Part shown: piece after piece, positions 35,283-47,623 of the stretch
How the letters are laid out: each line of letters starts with the position of its first letter
How positions within the stretch are numbered: the first letter of the stretch is position 1
Origin: Typhlomys cinereus
Taxonomy: Eukaryota > Chordata > Mammalia > Rodentia > Platacanthomyidae
Reading direction: 5' to 3'
DNA: 64,000 bases
NCBI GenBank assembly: GCA_023101885.1
Contig: JALPQD010000206.1
Span: 3,196,954-3,260,953 of the forward strand
Notes under the pieces: model-generated
Databases searched by the model: none
Seen by the model: only the letters and a program-made list of their open reading frames with translations
What the model was told of the DNA's origin: nothing
Program-made: the position numbers and the translations under genes

Positions 35283-35592
35283 GATGACATTATTGTATTG
35301 GGGAGATGACATGGGGGTGAAAGTGTTTACCTTGCAAGCAAGCAGAAGGACTTGAGTTCAGATCTTCAGATACCATATAAAACTGAGGGGTAGATATAAC
35401 AGTGTCTTGCAATTCCAATTCAAAAGGCACAGCTTGCAAAACACTACAGCAAAGCAATAAGGAGGCAGAGAAATCCAAGACAATTCCCAGTATCACACTC
35501 ATGCTCAACAGGCACACACATACTCAAGTGCCGTCTTGCACACACACATACCCACACAGCCACACACACAAATGGACAGAATAAAAAAAAAT
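35283..35592 (+). mobile_element. Old B2-like SINE, sense in inverted block
   Basis: 'ttggggagatgacatggggg', 'ccttgcaagcaagcagaagg' and 'gagttcagatc' give a tRNA-like head with A and B boxes, followed by a body and a CA-rich tail ending 'aataaaaaaaa'. Counterpart of 8478-8775. Confidence 0.72.
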
Positions 35593-36955
35593 CCAGGATC
35601 ATCTAGGAAAAAAGTCTTGGCACACCTGTGATATGTAACCTACCCTATGCTAACCACTGAGCACACCTGTGAGGGACTATCTTGAATAGTTTAATTGAAC
35701 CAAGAAGATCTGACCCTTGCAGGTAGCACCATTCTTTGAGATGGGATCCTGAACTTAATAGAATAGAATCATTAAACTGAACACAAGCATTCATAGCTCT
35801 CTGGTTCATAAATTATTACAAAATATGAGCAGTTGCCTCAAACTTCTCCAGCTGTAACTTCCCCATCATGTGTATTTTAACCTCAAAAGTGAAATCTAAT
35901 TAAACCCTTTCTTTAGGTTGAAGTCATCAGTGAATGCTAACACAGCAACAGCAAAATAAACTAATGCAGCATGTACATTAACTTTAAAATACAGAAAGCA
36001 AATACTGTGACAAACTTCTTAAACAGAGAATCTGTCTGTGATAAAATTGAACTATGACTGATATATTCTGTTTTTATACACCAAAGACATCATTCATTAT
36101 TCATAGCTTTATTAAGCTATTGATTCCAAGTTTTGAACTTCATATGACTGGTCTGTACAACATTGTAGAGTGTCATGTGTCTGTCTGTCTGTCTGTCTAC
36201 CTACCTACCTATCTCTTTCAATCAATGATTTCTCTATCATGTGCTATTCTAGTATCACTATCATCTATCACTTATTCATAATATGTTTTTATTATCTATG
36301 TATTCAGCTAAATATTATTTCTAAGTATTTATCATATGTTCATATACTTATCATCTACTATTGATCTATCTAAATATCAATTATTATTAGTAAGCAATTC
36401 ATTACCTCTATCAATCTAATGTTTCTCTCTGTCATATATCTATCGACATATCTAATTGTAATATAGCTATATATCATCTATTGTCTATCTCCCCTATCTA
36501 TCTACATTTGAAAAGTTGACAACAAAATAATGACTACTTTCTATCACCTGTAACAACTCTCCTCATTTTTCAATTTTCCTCTTTAAAATTACATTTTTGT
36601 CAATTCTTTTCATTCACTATGCTAGTCTTTGGTTTCATTCATTCTGTCATGTCCATAGTTCAGTAATTCTGAGCTGATAGGCACTTCGTTGATTGAGCTT
36701 CAGACAATTTGCTTTTTGTTGTACTTGCTCATAGCAATTGGATGTTTTTGAACTCCTATTTGTGATAAATTAAAGCTACTAAGGACATTTGAGCACAGAT
36801 GCATTTACATACATGCTTTCACTTGCCTTACATGAATATTGTATAGCTTTTTTACCATATTCTATGCATATAAGACACTGATTTAGGAATTCTTCAAGTG
36901 TTTAAAATATGATTATAACATTAAAATTTTGATGTTTCATGAGAATTATTACTTT
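35593..36955. repeat. GATA module, inverted single copy
   Basis: Counterpart of 5600-7125 without the SINE. It includes TCTG/TACC/TATC simple repeats at 36170-36520. The uninterrupted target of the 6063-6351 SINE lies near 36515. No gene is seen. Confidence 0.85.
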
Positions 36956-37653
36956 TCCTGTTTGTTACAAATAATAATGTGTATCCACAATATAAATACC
37001 AGCAAATGCTGGAGAGCATGTGGAGAGAAAGGAAGTCTCTTATATTGCTGTTGAGAATGCAGGCTTATACAACTACTCTGTTGAGTAGTTTGACAATTCT
37101 TTATCAGTGAGTTAATACCATTGACTTTTAATGTTATAATGGAGAAATTATTTTTAATTCTGGACACTTTTTATGTTTAGTGGAGTTTGTAAGTATATTG
37201 TTTGATATTTATGTTTTGGTGGTATTATAATGTCCTTCTGTCCTCCTGGATACGCTTGTTCTTTTCTTAGAACTTGAGTATCATTTCCAGCATTTTTTGA
37301 AGGCCTGGATTGGTAGATATGTATCCCTTCAAGTTGTCTTTGTGCTTGAAAACTTTTCTTTCTCCCTCAATCATGACAGATAGTTTTGCTGGGTATACCA
37401 GTCTGGGTTGCCATTTTTGCTCATTTAATACTTGAAGTACGTCTCTCCAAGGTCTTCTTGTTTTTGCTGTTTCCATTGAGTAGTCATTTGTTATTCTAAT
37501 AGGTTTACCTTTAACAGTGACTTGCTTTTTTTTTCCTCTTAAAGCTCTCAGCACCTTTTCTTTGTCTTGAATGTGGAGTGTTTTGACTATTATTTGCCAT
37601 GGCGATTTTCTATTTTGGTCATATCTGTTTGGAGTGTGAAATGCCTCTTTAGT
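36956..37653. mobile_element. Two opposed L1 pieces
   Basis: 36980-37100 is a sense fragment of the ORF2 Cys region; at about 37101 it meets an antisense L1 segment (37101-37653) covering the ORF2 start and ORF1 C-terminal domain ('DYSMETAKTRRPWRDVLQ', 'QPRLVYPAKLSV' on the - strand, 37554-37267). The junction equals that at 54187/54188 in unit 3. The frame is open only for 95 codons. Confidence 0.85.
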
Positions 37654-37654
37654 A

Positions 37655-38985
37655 ATCCCACATACAGCAAAAATTCACCTCGATAGCACAAGCACGACCA
37701 TGTTCATAGCAGCACTATTTACAATAGCAAAGTCATGGAATCAACCCAATTGTTCAACAGTTGAGGAGTAGATAAGGGAAAAGTGGTACATCTATACAGT
37801 GGAGTACTACTCAGCCATCAAAAATGATGAATTACTGGAATTTGTCAGGAAATGGATGTTATTAGAAACAATTATATTAAGTGAAGTGTCCCAGACCCAG
37901 AAAATTAAGCACCGTATGTACTCCCTAATAGGTGGCTCCTAGTACTAAACCCACCCAGCCCACCTGGAGACACTGAAAGATAAATCTCTGTAATACCCAC
38001 AGTAATTGCAAGGATTATGAACAGGAACAATGGGGTAGGAAGGCCACACCAGAAACTAGTAGAGAGGAGACCATGTTACAGCAGAGAAAATAGGCCTCCA
38101 ACAAGGACTGCAAGTAAGTAATGAGACATCTGGTTAAGTTCACAGACTTTCGTTCCTGATCATTTACAACTAAGGGGGTATGATCTCACCAGAAGGGGAG
38201 GGCATATAGTCTAGCAGATAAAAAGTAACCATTTTACAAATGGGTGATTGACCCCTCCCTCACTGTGGTTTCTGACTTTTATGACAACTACTTTAGAATA
38301 TACTCTTAAAACAAGACTCTAGTTTAACAGCTTTTTATCTCTGGCCAGGAGGTGACATAAAATACCCATCAGAATGGAGTGAAGGGCATTGCAGGAGCAG
38401 CAAAACTGCAAAGGAAAAGCAACAAACCATAATCTAGAACTTCAGAGATTCTATATCAACCACCTAGAACTAGGCCAGCCTAATCTCTCCCCATCTTGAA
38501 GCTCAGGGAAATTTGCGGAAGAGGGGGCGGTAAGATTATAAGAGCACAAGGATGGGAGCAGCAATGATATGCAAGATACTCCACACAAGTTATTCCCGAA
38601 GCAATCATAATTGGCCTTTGCATGCCCTGCGCAATGTCCAACACACTATTGGCCCCACAAAGTCTAGCATTTGCTAAAGGCACCAAGATCCTTGGAGGCA
38701 AGGGATTGACAGCCACAGTACTGTTCTTATGCTTAAGGGGAACATGGGAAAGGATTCAGGGAAATGCCACTGGGTCCTTGTATGTCATCTGAGAGGAGGG
38801 CCCAGAGGAGAGTCTGGCATGCACATTAAAGGATTCTCCGGGGATTAGGGGGGTGGCACTGGAGCATGGGGTGGGAGGAGTGAGGGGAAGGGGAGCAGGT
38901 GGGTCGGGTGAGGAAGAGGGAGGGAACCGGTGTACCTATTAAGTTTGTATGAGCGGAAATAATAATAAAATATTTTGAAAAAATA
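37655..38985 (+). mobile_element. 5'-truncated L1: ORF2 tail and 3'UTR
   Basis: It starts within the ORF2 C-terminus ('aatcccacatacagca'), passes 'ctcagccatcaaaaatgatg' and the '...SLIGG' end near 37935, then the full 1-kb 3'UTR with a G-rich tract (38840-38930) and terminal 'gtttgtatgagcggaaata'. It forms the right border of the inverted block. Confidence 0.9.
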
Positions 38986-39020
38986 AATTGCTATTTAAAG
39001 ATAAAAAAGGTATATAACCC

Positions 39021-39732
39021 CGAGGTTTCCTGCTTTTATTACATCTACCCTTGAATGTGCTATTATAACAAGACTCCAGTTTAACAGTTTTTGTCTCTGA
39101 CCAGGGGGTGACATACAGTGCCCATCAGGATGGAGTGAAGGGCATTGCAGGCACAGCAAAACTGCAAAAGAAAATCAACAAACCACAATCCAGAACTTCA
39201 GAGACTCTATATTAACCATATAGAACTAAGCCAGCCTAATCTCCTCCCATCCTGAACCTCAGGGACATTTGCGGAAGAAGGGGAGGTAAGATTGTAAGAG
39301 CAAAAGGATGGGAGGAGCAATGATCTGAAGATTCTCTAAACTAGTTAGGGCTGAAACAATCATAATAGGACTTTGCATGCCCTGCGCAATGTCCAACACA
39401 CTATTGACCTCACAAAGTCTAGCATCAGCTAAAGGCACCAAGATCCTTGGAGGCAAGGGCTTGGCAGCCACAGTGGTGTTCCTATGCTTAAGGGGAACAC
39501 GAGAAAGCGTTCAGGGAAATGCCACTGGGTCCTTGTATGTCATCGGAGAGGAGGACCAAGAGGAGAGTTAGGCATGCACAATAAAGGACTCTCTGAGAAC
39601 TGGGGGGGAGGCACTGGGAGACGGGGAGGGAGGGAAGCAGAGCAGGAGGTTCAGGGGGAGGAGGAGGGGGGAGGGAACTGGTCTACCTATTAAGTTTGTA
39701 TGAGCGGAAATAATAATAAAAATGTTAAAAAA
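39021..39732 (+). mobile_element. L1 3'UTR insertion with 12-bp TSD
   Basis: 3'UTR only, ending 'gtttgtatgagcggaaata' and an A-rich tail. Perfect repeats 'ggtatataaccc' flank it (39009-39020, 39733-39744). Unit 1 (about 3473) holds a near-identical uninterrupted site. Confidence 0.92.
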
Positions 39733-39744
39733 GGTATATAACCC

Positions 39745-40489
39745 AACATATAGGAGTTAATATGACATAAACTGTCAACTAGTTAGATACAGAATCATGA
39801 CAGAAGCATTTTTAAAATTATCCAATCAAACCAAGGAGACCCAGTTGTTTTCAAGACAATTGGCATTAAGTAACATACCTCAATCACAATACTGTGGATT
39901 GAAAATGTTTCCCTGTTAAGGACAGTGAAATCCATTCATTGTTTCATAGTTCCTCCCTTCAGGAGAAACCAAGTGTAATCTCCCATCTGAGCACTAGCTG
40001 TTAAGACAAGCTGTCTCTCACAGTTTGTGAATGCCCCAGAGGATCAATCTCCAATGGTCCTCATTAGACCAGCTATGTTAACATGCCAATTCCCAAAGTA
40101 CATGTCTTTAAGACCAAGAGAGTACATATAACTATAAAGTAACAGATCCATCAATATGTCTTCTCCTTTTTATGAAGATCTCTATTACATACATGTGACT
40201 AAGTGACATATAATATTGATATCACTAATATAAGTTTCCCTTCATACATTCAGGAAAAAACTTCATAATATAAGTAATAATGCTGGGAAGTCAGATTTTT
40301 ATTTATCTGAGAAAAATATTTCTTGGGAAAAAAGTGGTTGTAAATAATATTTTTATATTATTGTTTATATTTTATAGTATTGTTATACTAGAAAAGTACA
40401 GATATTTGAATTATTACTATATCATAAAAGTATAAGTCTTTCTAAATTATACCTGATGCTGTGGAAGTGTAATTTTATGCACATTTAGC
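39745..40489. other. Block R copy, left part
   Basis: Matches 3480-4220 of unit 1. Nothing coding is seen. The OR-A pseudogene and U6 pseudogene that precede this block in units 1 and 3 are absent here. Confidence 0.55.
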
Positions 40490-40756
40490 TACAGTAGTGT
40501 TCCTATTCTTAACGGGAACACAGGAACGGGTCCTGGGAAATGCCACTGGGTCCTTGCACCTCATCGGAGAGGAGGACCCAGAGGAGAGTTTGGCATGCAC
40601 ATTAGAGGATGCTCCGGGAATGGGAGGGGGAGGCATTGAGGGATGGGGAAGGAAGGGGGAGGGGATAGGGGAAGAGGGAATAGGGGTTGGAGGGAGGGGG
40701 ACCGGTGTACCTGTTAAGTTTGTATGAGTGAAACTAAAATAATAATGATAATAATA
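40490..40756 (+). mobile_element. Short L1 3' tail between long direct repeats
   Basis: Last 0.27 kb of an L1 (from 'acagtagtgttcctattctt' through the G-rich tract to 'gtttgtatgagtgaaac' and an AATAATAA-rich tail). The host sequence before it (about 40350-40489) reappears after it (40757-40880). Confidence 0.9.
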
Positions 40757-41514
40757 AAATTTTTATATTACTTGTTAAACCAGAAAAGTACAAATATTTA
40801 TAGTATTACTATATCATAAAAGTACAAGTCTTTCTAAATTATCCCTGATGCTGTGGAAGTATAATTTTACGCACATTTAGCAGAAAAAAGTCAGATGTAT
40901 TTCCAGAATACACTGCTGCACACAAATATAAACACAAAATATTACAGTCCATAGAGAATATAATCTACTACAAAAGTCCTCTTACATGGTGAAACTATTA
41001 ATATTTTCAAACTTATTGACATGGGAATTTTCTATCAAATTTTCTTTCAAGGGAAAATTCCAATTGTACATTTTCCACAGAAATATTAATGCAATTAGAA
41101 ACTGACTAAGTCTGTTTCCAGCAGGTGAGGTAGATTTGGTAAGATTTCAGCCATCATTTTAATAGCAACATAGATGATGGTACATCAGGTTAATGCTCAT
41201 TTTTTTATGTTTCTTATATTTAAAGACTTCAATATTTTCGTTTTCTCTTTCAATATTTTTCATTAGCATTGCTTATCTTCGTTTGTAATACGGGTTATAT
41301 GTCATTTGAAATCTGAACCAGGATATTTACCGTGACTTTTAAAGATATATTAACTGCAACAGCTAAAAAATAGAAAGGATGGATGAAATATTTAAAGATA
41401 TCTTTCAACTTAAAGAAATCAAGTTCAATGTCTTAAGGGTTACAAAGTGCACTTAAGTTAAATAATATATCCAGGACACAAAAATGAAATAAAACAATAT
41501 TTTAATTATAGAAT
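40757..41514. other. Block R copy, right part
   Basis: Starts by repeating about 120 bases already present left of the L1 tail, then follows unit 1 from about 4220 to 4855. No gene is seen. Confidence 0.55.
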
Positions 41515-42250
41515 TTTTTCTTTTTTTTTCTTTTTTCCACTCATACAAACTTGATGGGTACCATATTGCCCAACCTCCCTCCACACAATGATATTACCCA
41601 GATGTCTCATTACTTATTGCAGTAGTTGATTGTGGACCACTTTCTCTGCTATAGCATGATCCCCTCTCTCCTTGTTGCTGGCGGGGCCCTCCTTCCCCTT
41701 CCCTCCTATTTATAATCTTTGCAATGATTGTAGGTATTACAGAGATTTATTTTTAAGTGTGTCACTGAGTCGGTTTGTATTATGATCCACCTATAAGGGA
41801 ATAAATACAGCGTTTAATTTTCTGTGTCTGGGATAATTCGCTCAATATAATTTCTTTCTAATTCCATCCATTTCCCGGAAAATTTCACTAAGTCATCATT
41901 TTTGATGGATGAGTAGTATTTCATTGTATAAATGTACCACATTTTCCTTATCCACTCATCAACAGTTGGGCACTTGGGTTGATTCCATGACTTTCCATTG
42001 TAAACAGTGCTCCTATCAACATGGTCATGCTTGTGCTATTGAGGTGAATTTTTTCTGTATGGGGGATTATCCCAAAAGTGGAATAGCAGGGTCATATGGC
42101 ACTTCAATCTTTAACTTTTTAAAGAATTGTCAGGCTGCTCACCAGAGTGGTTGTATAAGCCTGCATTCCCACGAGCAATATAGGAGACTTCGATTCTCAC
42201 CACATCCTCTCCAGCATTTTCAGGTGTTTGTATTGTGGTTGCTCATTATT
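41515..42250 (-). mobile_element. L1 fragment: ORF2 C-terminus plus shortened 3'UTR
   Basis: Counterpart of 4856-5580 with the same loss of the purine-rich tract, and with further single-base changes. Confidence 0.85.
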
Positions 42251-43399
42251 ATCTGTAACAAACAGAAAAAGTAGTAATTCTCACATAATTTCAAAATTTT
42301 AATGTTATAATCATATTTTAAACACTTGAAGAATTCCTATATCAGTTTCTTATACACATAGAGTATGGAATAAAGCTATAAAATATTCATGCAAGGCAAG
42401 TGAAAGCATGTATTTAAATGCATCTGTTCTCAAATTTCCTTAGTAGTTTTCATTTATCACAAGTAGGAGTTAAAAACCATCCAATTGCTATGAGCAAGTA
42501 GAACAAAAAAGTAAATTGTCTGAAGCTCAATCAATGAAATACCTATCAATACTTGTTTGGTTTGTGGCTTCCATATGGTTGATCAATATATATGGCATTT
42601 TCTTTCTGTTAAAAATGCAGTTTCATTATCCTCAATATAGACTTAGTCCTCATGATCTCCTAAAACAAAAGCCATCAGTAGTCTTTCACAATCCCTCTAG
42701 ATGTGTTTGAGATATACTGAGTTTTATTCAATGCAAATTCATTTGTACTATAGAAATTTGTGTGTCCTCAAATGCATTCCTCCACAAATTTCTTCCACAC
42801 CATGCTCACATTTGTCTTTCCATGACATCTATTGAAACCGATTTTTTGATCATCTACTCTGTTTCCTGTGTCATAATAATCCTGGAAAGTGAAATGAAAT
42901 ATTAGGAAATGCTTTTTCTGCATCAGAAGTGTCCCAATACATGATACAATGTATATTTTATGTACTCTTCTTAAGTAATAGTAAATGATAATGTCTTTGG
43001 TTCTCAGACATAGGTGGGTCACATCAAATAGAGATGAATTACTTTATTCCATGATGGACACGAAATAAAGTTAGGGCATGACATCCTTTGGATCAAAGCT
43101 CAGATTGTCTCACTCTGCAGTAAACTTTTTTGACTAATTTCGGTTTATGGAACGTGGATCACACAGACTTGTCACACTGAATCATCAAAAAGGTGTCTTG
43201 CCAGGACAAGCAAACTTGGTTAATCCCTGATATTGACCATCCTTCCCCCCACTGCCACTAAGGATCAGATAAGCAAGGCTTTTGAACAGCAAGTACCAAC
43301 TTGTCATTAGGGACAATGGCCATCAAGCCGAAGCTCTGCCTGAGTATGGGAATGGACGACAGGGAATTCCATCACTTTCAGTATTTAAAAAATGTAAAT
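42251..43399. other. Rearranged spacer with a 5-kb deletion junction
   Basis: 42251-42551 matches 5590-5875 (start of the GATA module). At about 42552 the sequence switches to the OR-B start region ('tttggtttgtggcttccata', compare 10901-10920) and continues as unit 1 from 10905 to about 11780. The microsatellite, SINE and the OR-B body are missing. No gene remains. Confidence 0.85.
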
Positions 43400-43995
43400 A
43401 GCCAGACATCTGATGCACCTGACTCTCACTTTCCTTCCTGTTCGCTTGGGGACTGAACATGTTTTGATCTCCCCAATCCGGGAGGATACAGATCCTGGCA
43501 GTTAGATAGTAACCAATCCACAAAGGGGAGAGAAACCCTCCTCACTGCTGAGCACCATTCCTATTCTCACACATGTTGTTGTGCCTGACCTGCACAATAG
43601 CTAACATGTCAACAACCCACCAAAGTCTAGCATGGATTACAGGGGAGAAGGCTTCAGGCAGTAGGATCCTTAGAGGCAAGGGGTTAAACAGTCATAATAG
43701 AGTTCCCATACTAGTGGACAGCTCAAGAAGGGGCTCCAAACTATACAACTGAGTCCTGAACCTTCACTAGTGTAGACAACTCCGAGAGAAATATAACGCC
43801 CACATAAACAGATGCTCTGGAGGATGGGAGAGAGAAAGTAGGAAGCCCAAGAGAGGAGGAAGGAAGGAAAAGGGGTGAGAGGGAGGGGGAGAGTAGGAAG
43901 TGAGGAGAGTACAAAGGGGAGCAACATAGGGGAAAGGAAGGGGAAGAGAAGGGAATACCTACTGAGCTTGTATAACTAGGCAAAATAAAAATTTT
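43400..43995 (+). mobile_element. Old L1 3'UTR, internally deleted
   Basis: Counterpart of 11780-12690 lacking about 330 bases (the equivalent of roughly 11950-12280). It ends 'gagcttgtataactaggcaa'. Confidence 0.8.
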
Positions 43996-44849
43996 GTTCC
44001 TGAATACATCATGTGGTCTTTACGTTTGTTTACCTTTAACCATGAAACTATTCCCAACAGATGTGTGACATTCATCTAAGTAGAAAGAATAAAGTTCATA
44101 AAATTTTGGCAAGCATCAGAGTTCACAATATCCTTCTATAGCAATTCATGTCTCCTTCCCTCTAAGAACTAATACTATCTAGACCTGGGCAATGCAAGCC
44201 ATGGGATTCTGTGTTGTCCTAAGAATATTTTCCCATATGTTGAGAGATGACATATGAGCTTTAAAGGAAATCAGCAAAGTGAGACATGAAATGTGTACAT
44301 TTCCAAAGAATCCACCCCCACACATGAGCACACAAAAATGGTGTTTAAGAAGAAAAGTTTTTATAGATATCAATATTAAGTGATGCATACAAAATAGTAA
44401 ACAGTAAAGGTTCTACTAGAGATATCTCTAAGAAACAGTTATGTCTTTCTCCAGAAGGAGATACAAAAGAACAAGAGAACATTTATTATTTGATATAATA
44501 TGGGACTCACAGACTCTGATTATGATCCAAGCGAATGATACGGAAAAATTCATCAAATACATGAGAAACTTGCCTTATCTTTGCAACAGGAAATCTATGA
44601 TACATTCTTAAGTAGCTTCATTATAGTAATAATTTTTCTTACTTATGTGTAACAAGAAATCATTCTTTAATTTGAATGTATGCAAATGTTATTGGGATTT
44701 ACGTCCACTAACCTGAGAAATCACAGAAGCTTTACAATGTCAAATGATCAGAGAAAAAGCACCAAACACTGAGTTTAATATCATCATGGAAAGGGAGAAC
44801 CAAATTCTAGAAGTTGCTTTCTGACTTCTACAACTCTGTGAATTACTAA

Positions 44850-44910
<61 letters not shown>

Positions 44911-45835
44911 ACATAAATAAGTAAAATACACTGTAGAATTTGAGGAAAGTAGAAACAGAAAATTCTTCATGCTATACATGCAGATACCAGGCAAAATGTC
45001 CTAAGTGTTGGATACATTTTTTTGGATATATTTGTTGTCATGTAGAACTACAGGAGAAGAAAGTATTAGTGAAATAAGAATCATTTAGGCCCGAGTTATG
45101 TGGAATGAAATATATAAGAATTAGTGTGAATACCGCATGCAAAAGTAAAAAAAAAAGGGATTTTACCTTTACTTTATTTCAAACCAAATGACAATAACTT
45201 ACCAGGATACTAAGAATAGAAACTGTGCCCTCATAGAGAGCAGAGGAAGCCATTTGTTTCTCATCAAGAAGAATGAACTCTAAAAGGAGGTACAAGAATA
45301 TTTTCCTGACTGGAATAGACTTCCTAATGAAGCATTCCCAACTGACTTCTATGGACTCTGCACCCCCAGGGATGTGATATCCACAGGTCCTCATTAGACC
45401 AGCTAGATTGCTATCATTCTGATCCTAGAAGTGTGTGCCCTTAAAGATCAAGAGTGAAGAAGTGAACTCATTAGCCTTCTTTTCCTGAGCCTGAGGCAAT
45501 GATTCATCATTCAGTTTTTTTCTACAAATTCTGGACAAATTTTCTTCACAGCTATTTTATGCATACTGCATATTTCTTGTTTATTACATTGGAATAGTCT
45601 TTGATAGTCAGAAGCAAGGACCTCATAATCCAATGACAATGAGAAGCCTGATTATGTATGGATATGCACATATTATTTATATATGTTTGCACATGATGTG
45701 ATTTCTTATGTATATTTTTATACATATAATTATGAATATAAAAATTACAAGTATATGTAAGATATATACATATATGTATATGAAATTATAACTGCATTTG
45801 GGGATAGGAATAATAAAATTGCATGTTTTTAAATA
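43996..45835. other. Spacer with CT repeat, unit 2
   Basis: Matches 12700-14578. It contains a pure CT array at 44852-44907 without the GT part. No gene is seen. Confidence 0.6.
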
Positions 45836-46105
45836 TATTTTAAATTTATTCATTTATTTATTAATTTATGTGTATTGGAGGACACTCTGTGTCCCTGTGG
45901 AGGACCAATGCGATGTGATAATCATCTTTGATTGTTTATACTTTTTGCTTCACTCTGGGATTTCCCAAGATCTGCCCTTTCTGCACATCCTGGCAATGCA
46001 GGCCCTTGGCATTTCTGCCTGGATTTTTTTCACATGGGACCTGGGATCTCAACTCAGGACCTTCTTCTTTGGGATAGAATCATAACTCCCGAGCCATCTC
46101 AACAA
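45836..46105 (-). mobile_element. B2-like SINE, antisense
   Basis: Counterpart of 14579-14862 at the same target site. Confidence 0.78.
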
Positions 46106-46284
46106 ATCTAAAATTGCAAGTTTTAAAAAAGATACTGCAGAAAGTTCTGGAGTGTTCTGAGCTTTGAATATCATTATTGTGTACAAACTGTTGAAAGCTG
46201 TACTTGGATCTCAACAGGCATACCTACTCTTCTCCCTCCCTTTTTGTCTCTGAAATAACTAAATGAATATATTGAGAAATATGT

Positions 46285-46468
46285 CATTTATTTGTTTTGA
46301 GAGAGGAAGAGAGAAATTACTTGCATGCCTTGGTGTATGGATGGAGGGCAAAAAGAGATTTTCAAAAATTATTTATCTCTTCCAATATAAGGCTTCTGGG
46401 AATAGAAGTCAAGCTATCAGATTTCTAAGCAAGTGACTTACTCACTGAGCCATCTCCATTGCACACGA
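46285..46468 (-). mobile_element. Short old SINE, antisense
   Basis: Counterpart of 15035-15222. Confidence 0.6.
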
Positions 46469-46754
46469 TAAATTCAACTGTTTTTAAAACAAAGATCTAA
46501 CTCTGAAATTATGCTCCTAGATAAAAGAATGTACCATTATAAAGCGTGACTGGATTTATAACTTCAGAGTGGAATTCTAGTGGCTATCTCAGCTCTTCAG
46601 TTATATTCAGTGGCAGTATTCTTTCCTTGTATGAGATAGTGCAGTTCTCCTTTATAGATCTCATAATAATATCCGATAACAAAGTCTCTCATAATAACAT
46701 CATATAGCAAAGTCTCATAAACATCTTATATTCATACCAAACGCTTCAATGGAA

Positions 46755-47623
46755 AATTTAAGATAAATAAAATTTTCTTATATCCTATATGTCATCTTAG
46801 GAATGTTGTGCAATACCATTCAACGTAACCTTGATTTTCAAGTAATACACTGAAATATACTACTATACCTCATAAATGCATGCAATTATTATGTTTCATT
46901 GGATTAAAGATCTACATGCTGCAAAAATCATTGAAACTACATTTCATTGGTTAGTCCTTGTTTCTATGAGCAGAATAAGCACATTACATGTTGACAGCTA
47001 AAATCACTTGTTAAATATTTATTTTATGGAGCAAGAATCTGTTAACAGTTTTATTTTGTATGTTAAATACCATAGGACAGGATTGTAAGATGAACGACTC
47101 AGTCAACAATTGCCTCGCAAAAGGTAAGAAAAATTCTGCCATGATAATAGCAAAGGTAAAGAAGAAAATTTACACGGTAAGAGGAACCATTTCCCTACAG
47201 AAAACCTCTGGCATTTCCTGAATGAGTGGAATTAGCAATCTAAATAAATCATATTTCGAGAGGTAACAGCAAGAGATGAAATTTAAAGGGATTATTAAAA
47301 TAACATTTGCAAGACTCTGAACAATTCTTAACTCTTATTGAAAGCACAAAGAACAATTCTTTATTTATGGATTTCATAAAGGACTGAATGTGCAACTGAC
47401 ATCTGCTAGTGATGATCTGGTAATGTACAGTTTGTCCAGTAGCCAAATTTTTTTTAAATTGTGTTTTCTAACTGTAAGAGATCATTAAAGGCAGAGCCTA
47501 TATGACGCTGCATACACACAAAAAAAATGGTCACTATGGACCATAATACCAATGATATGGTAGGTAGACAAATCTTTTTCTGGTCGAGAGTAAACAAAGG
47601 AAGAGCACTCTGCATGCTTCACT
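46755..47623 (-). other. VAPA retrocopy 3, 3' side (putative 3'UTR) and deletion junction
   Basis: Left of 46755 the DNA follows unit 1 to 22794; right of it, unit 1 from 27924. The 8-base word 'aatttaag' is shared by both parents at the joint. From there to the stop it is colinear with 27924-29090 minus the SINE. It may be retained VAPA 3'UTR. No other gene is seen. Confidence 0.6.

Larger units (their letters stand above)
31136..37653 (-). repeat. Inverted segmental-duplication block
   Basis: Read on the - strand this block is colinear with unit 3 from about 53640 to 59400 (L1 ORF1 end, old L1 stub, GATA module, SINE, OR-B, L1 3'UTR) and with unit 1 from 5460 to 13030. Both borders lie in L1 DNA (30231-31135 and 37653/37655). 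It has a single GATA module and shares the L1 ORF1 / antisense-L1 junction with unit 3, so it derives from a unit-3-like copy. Confidence 0.88.
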
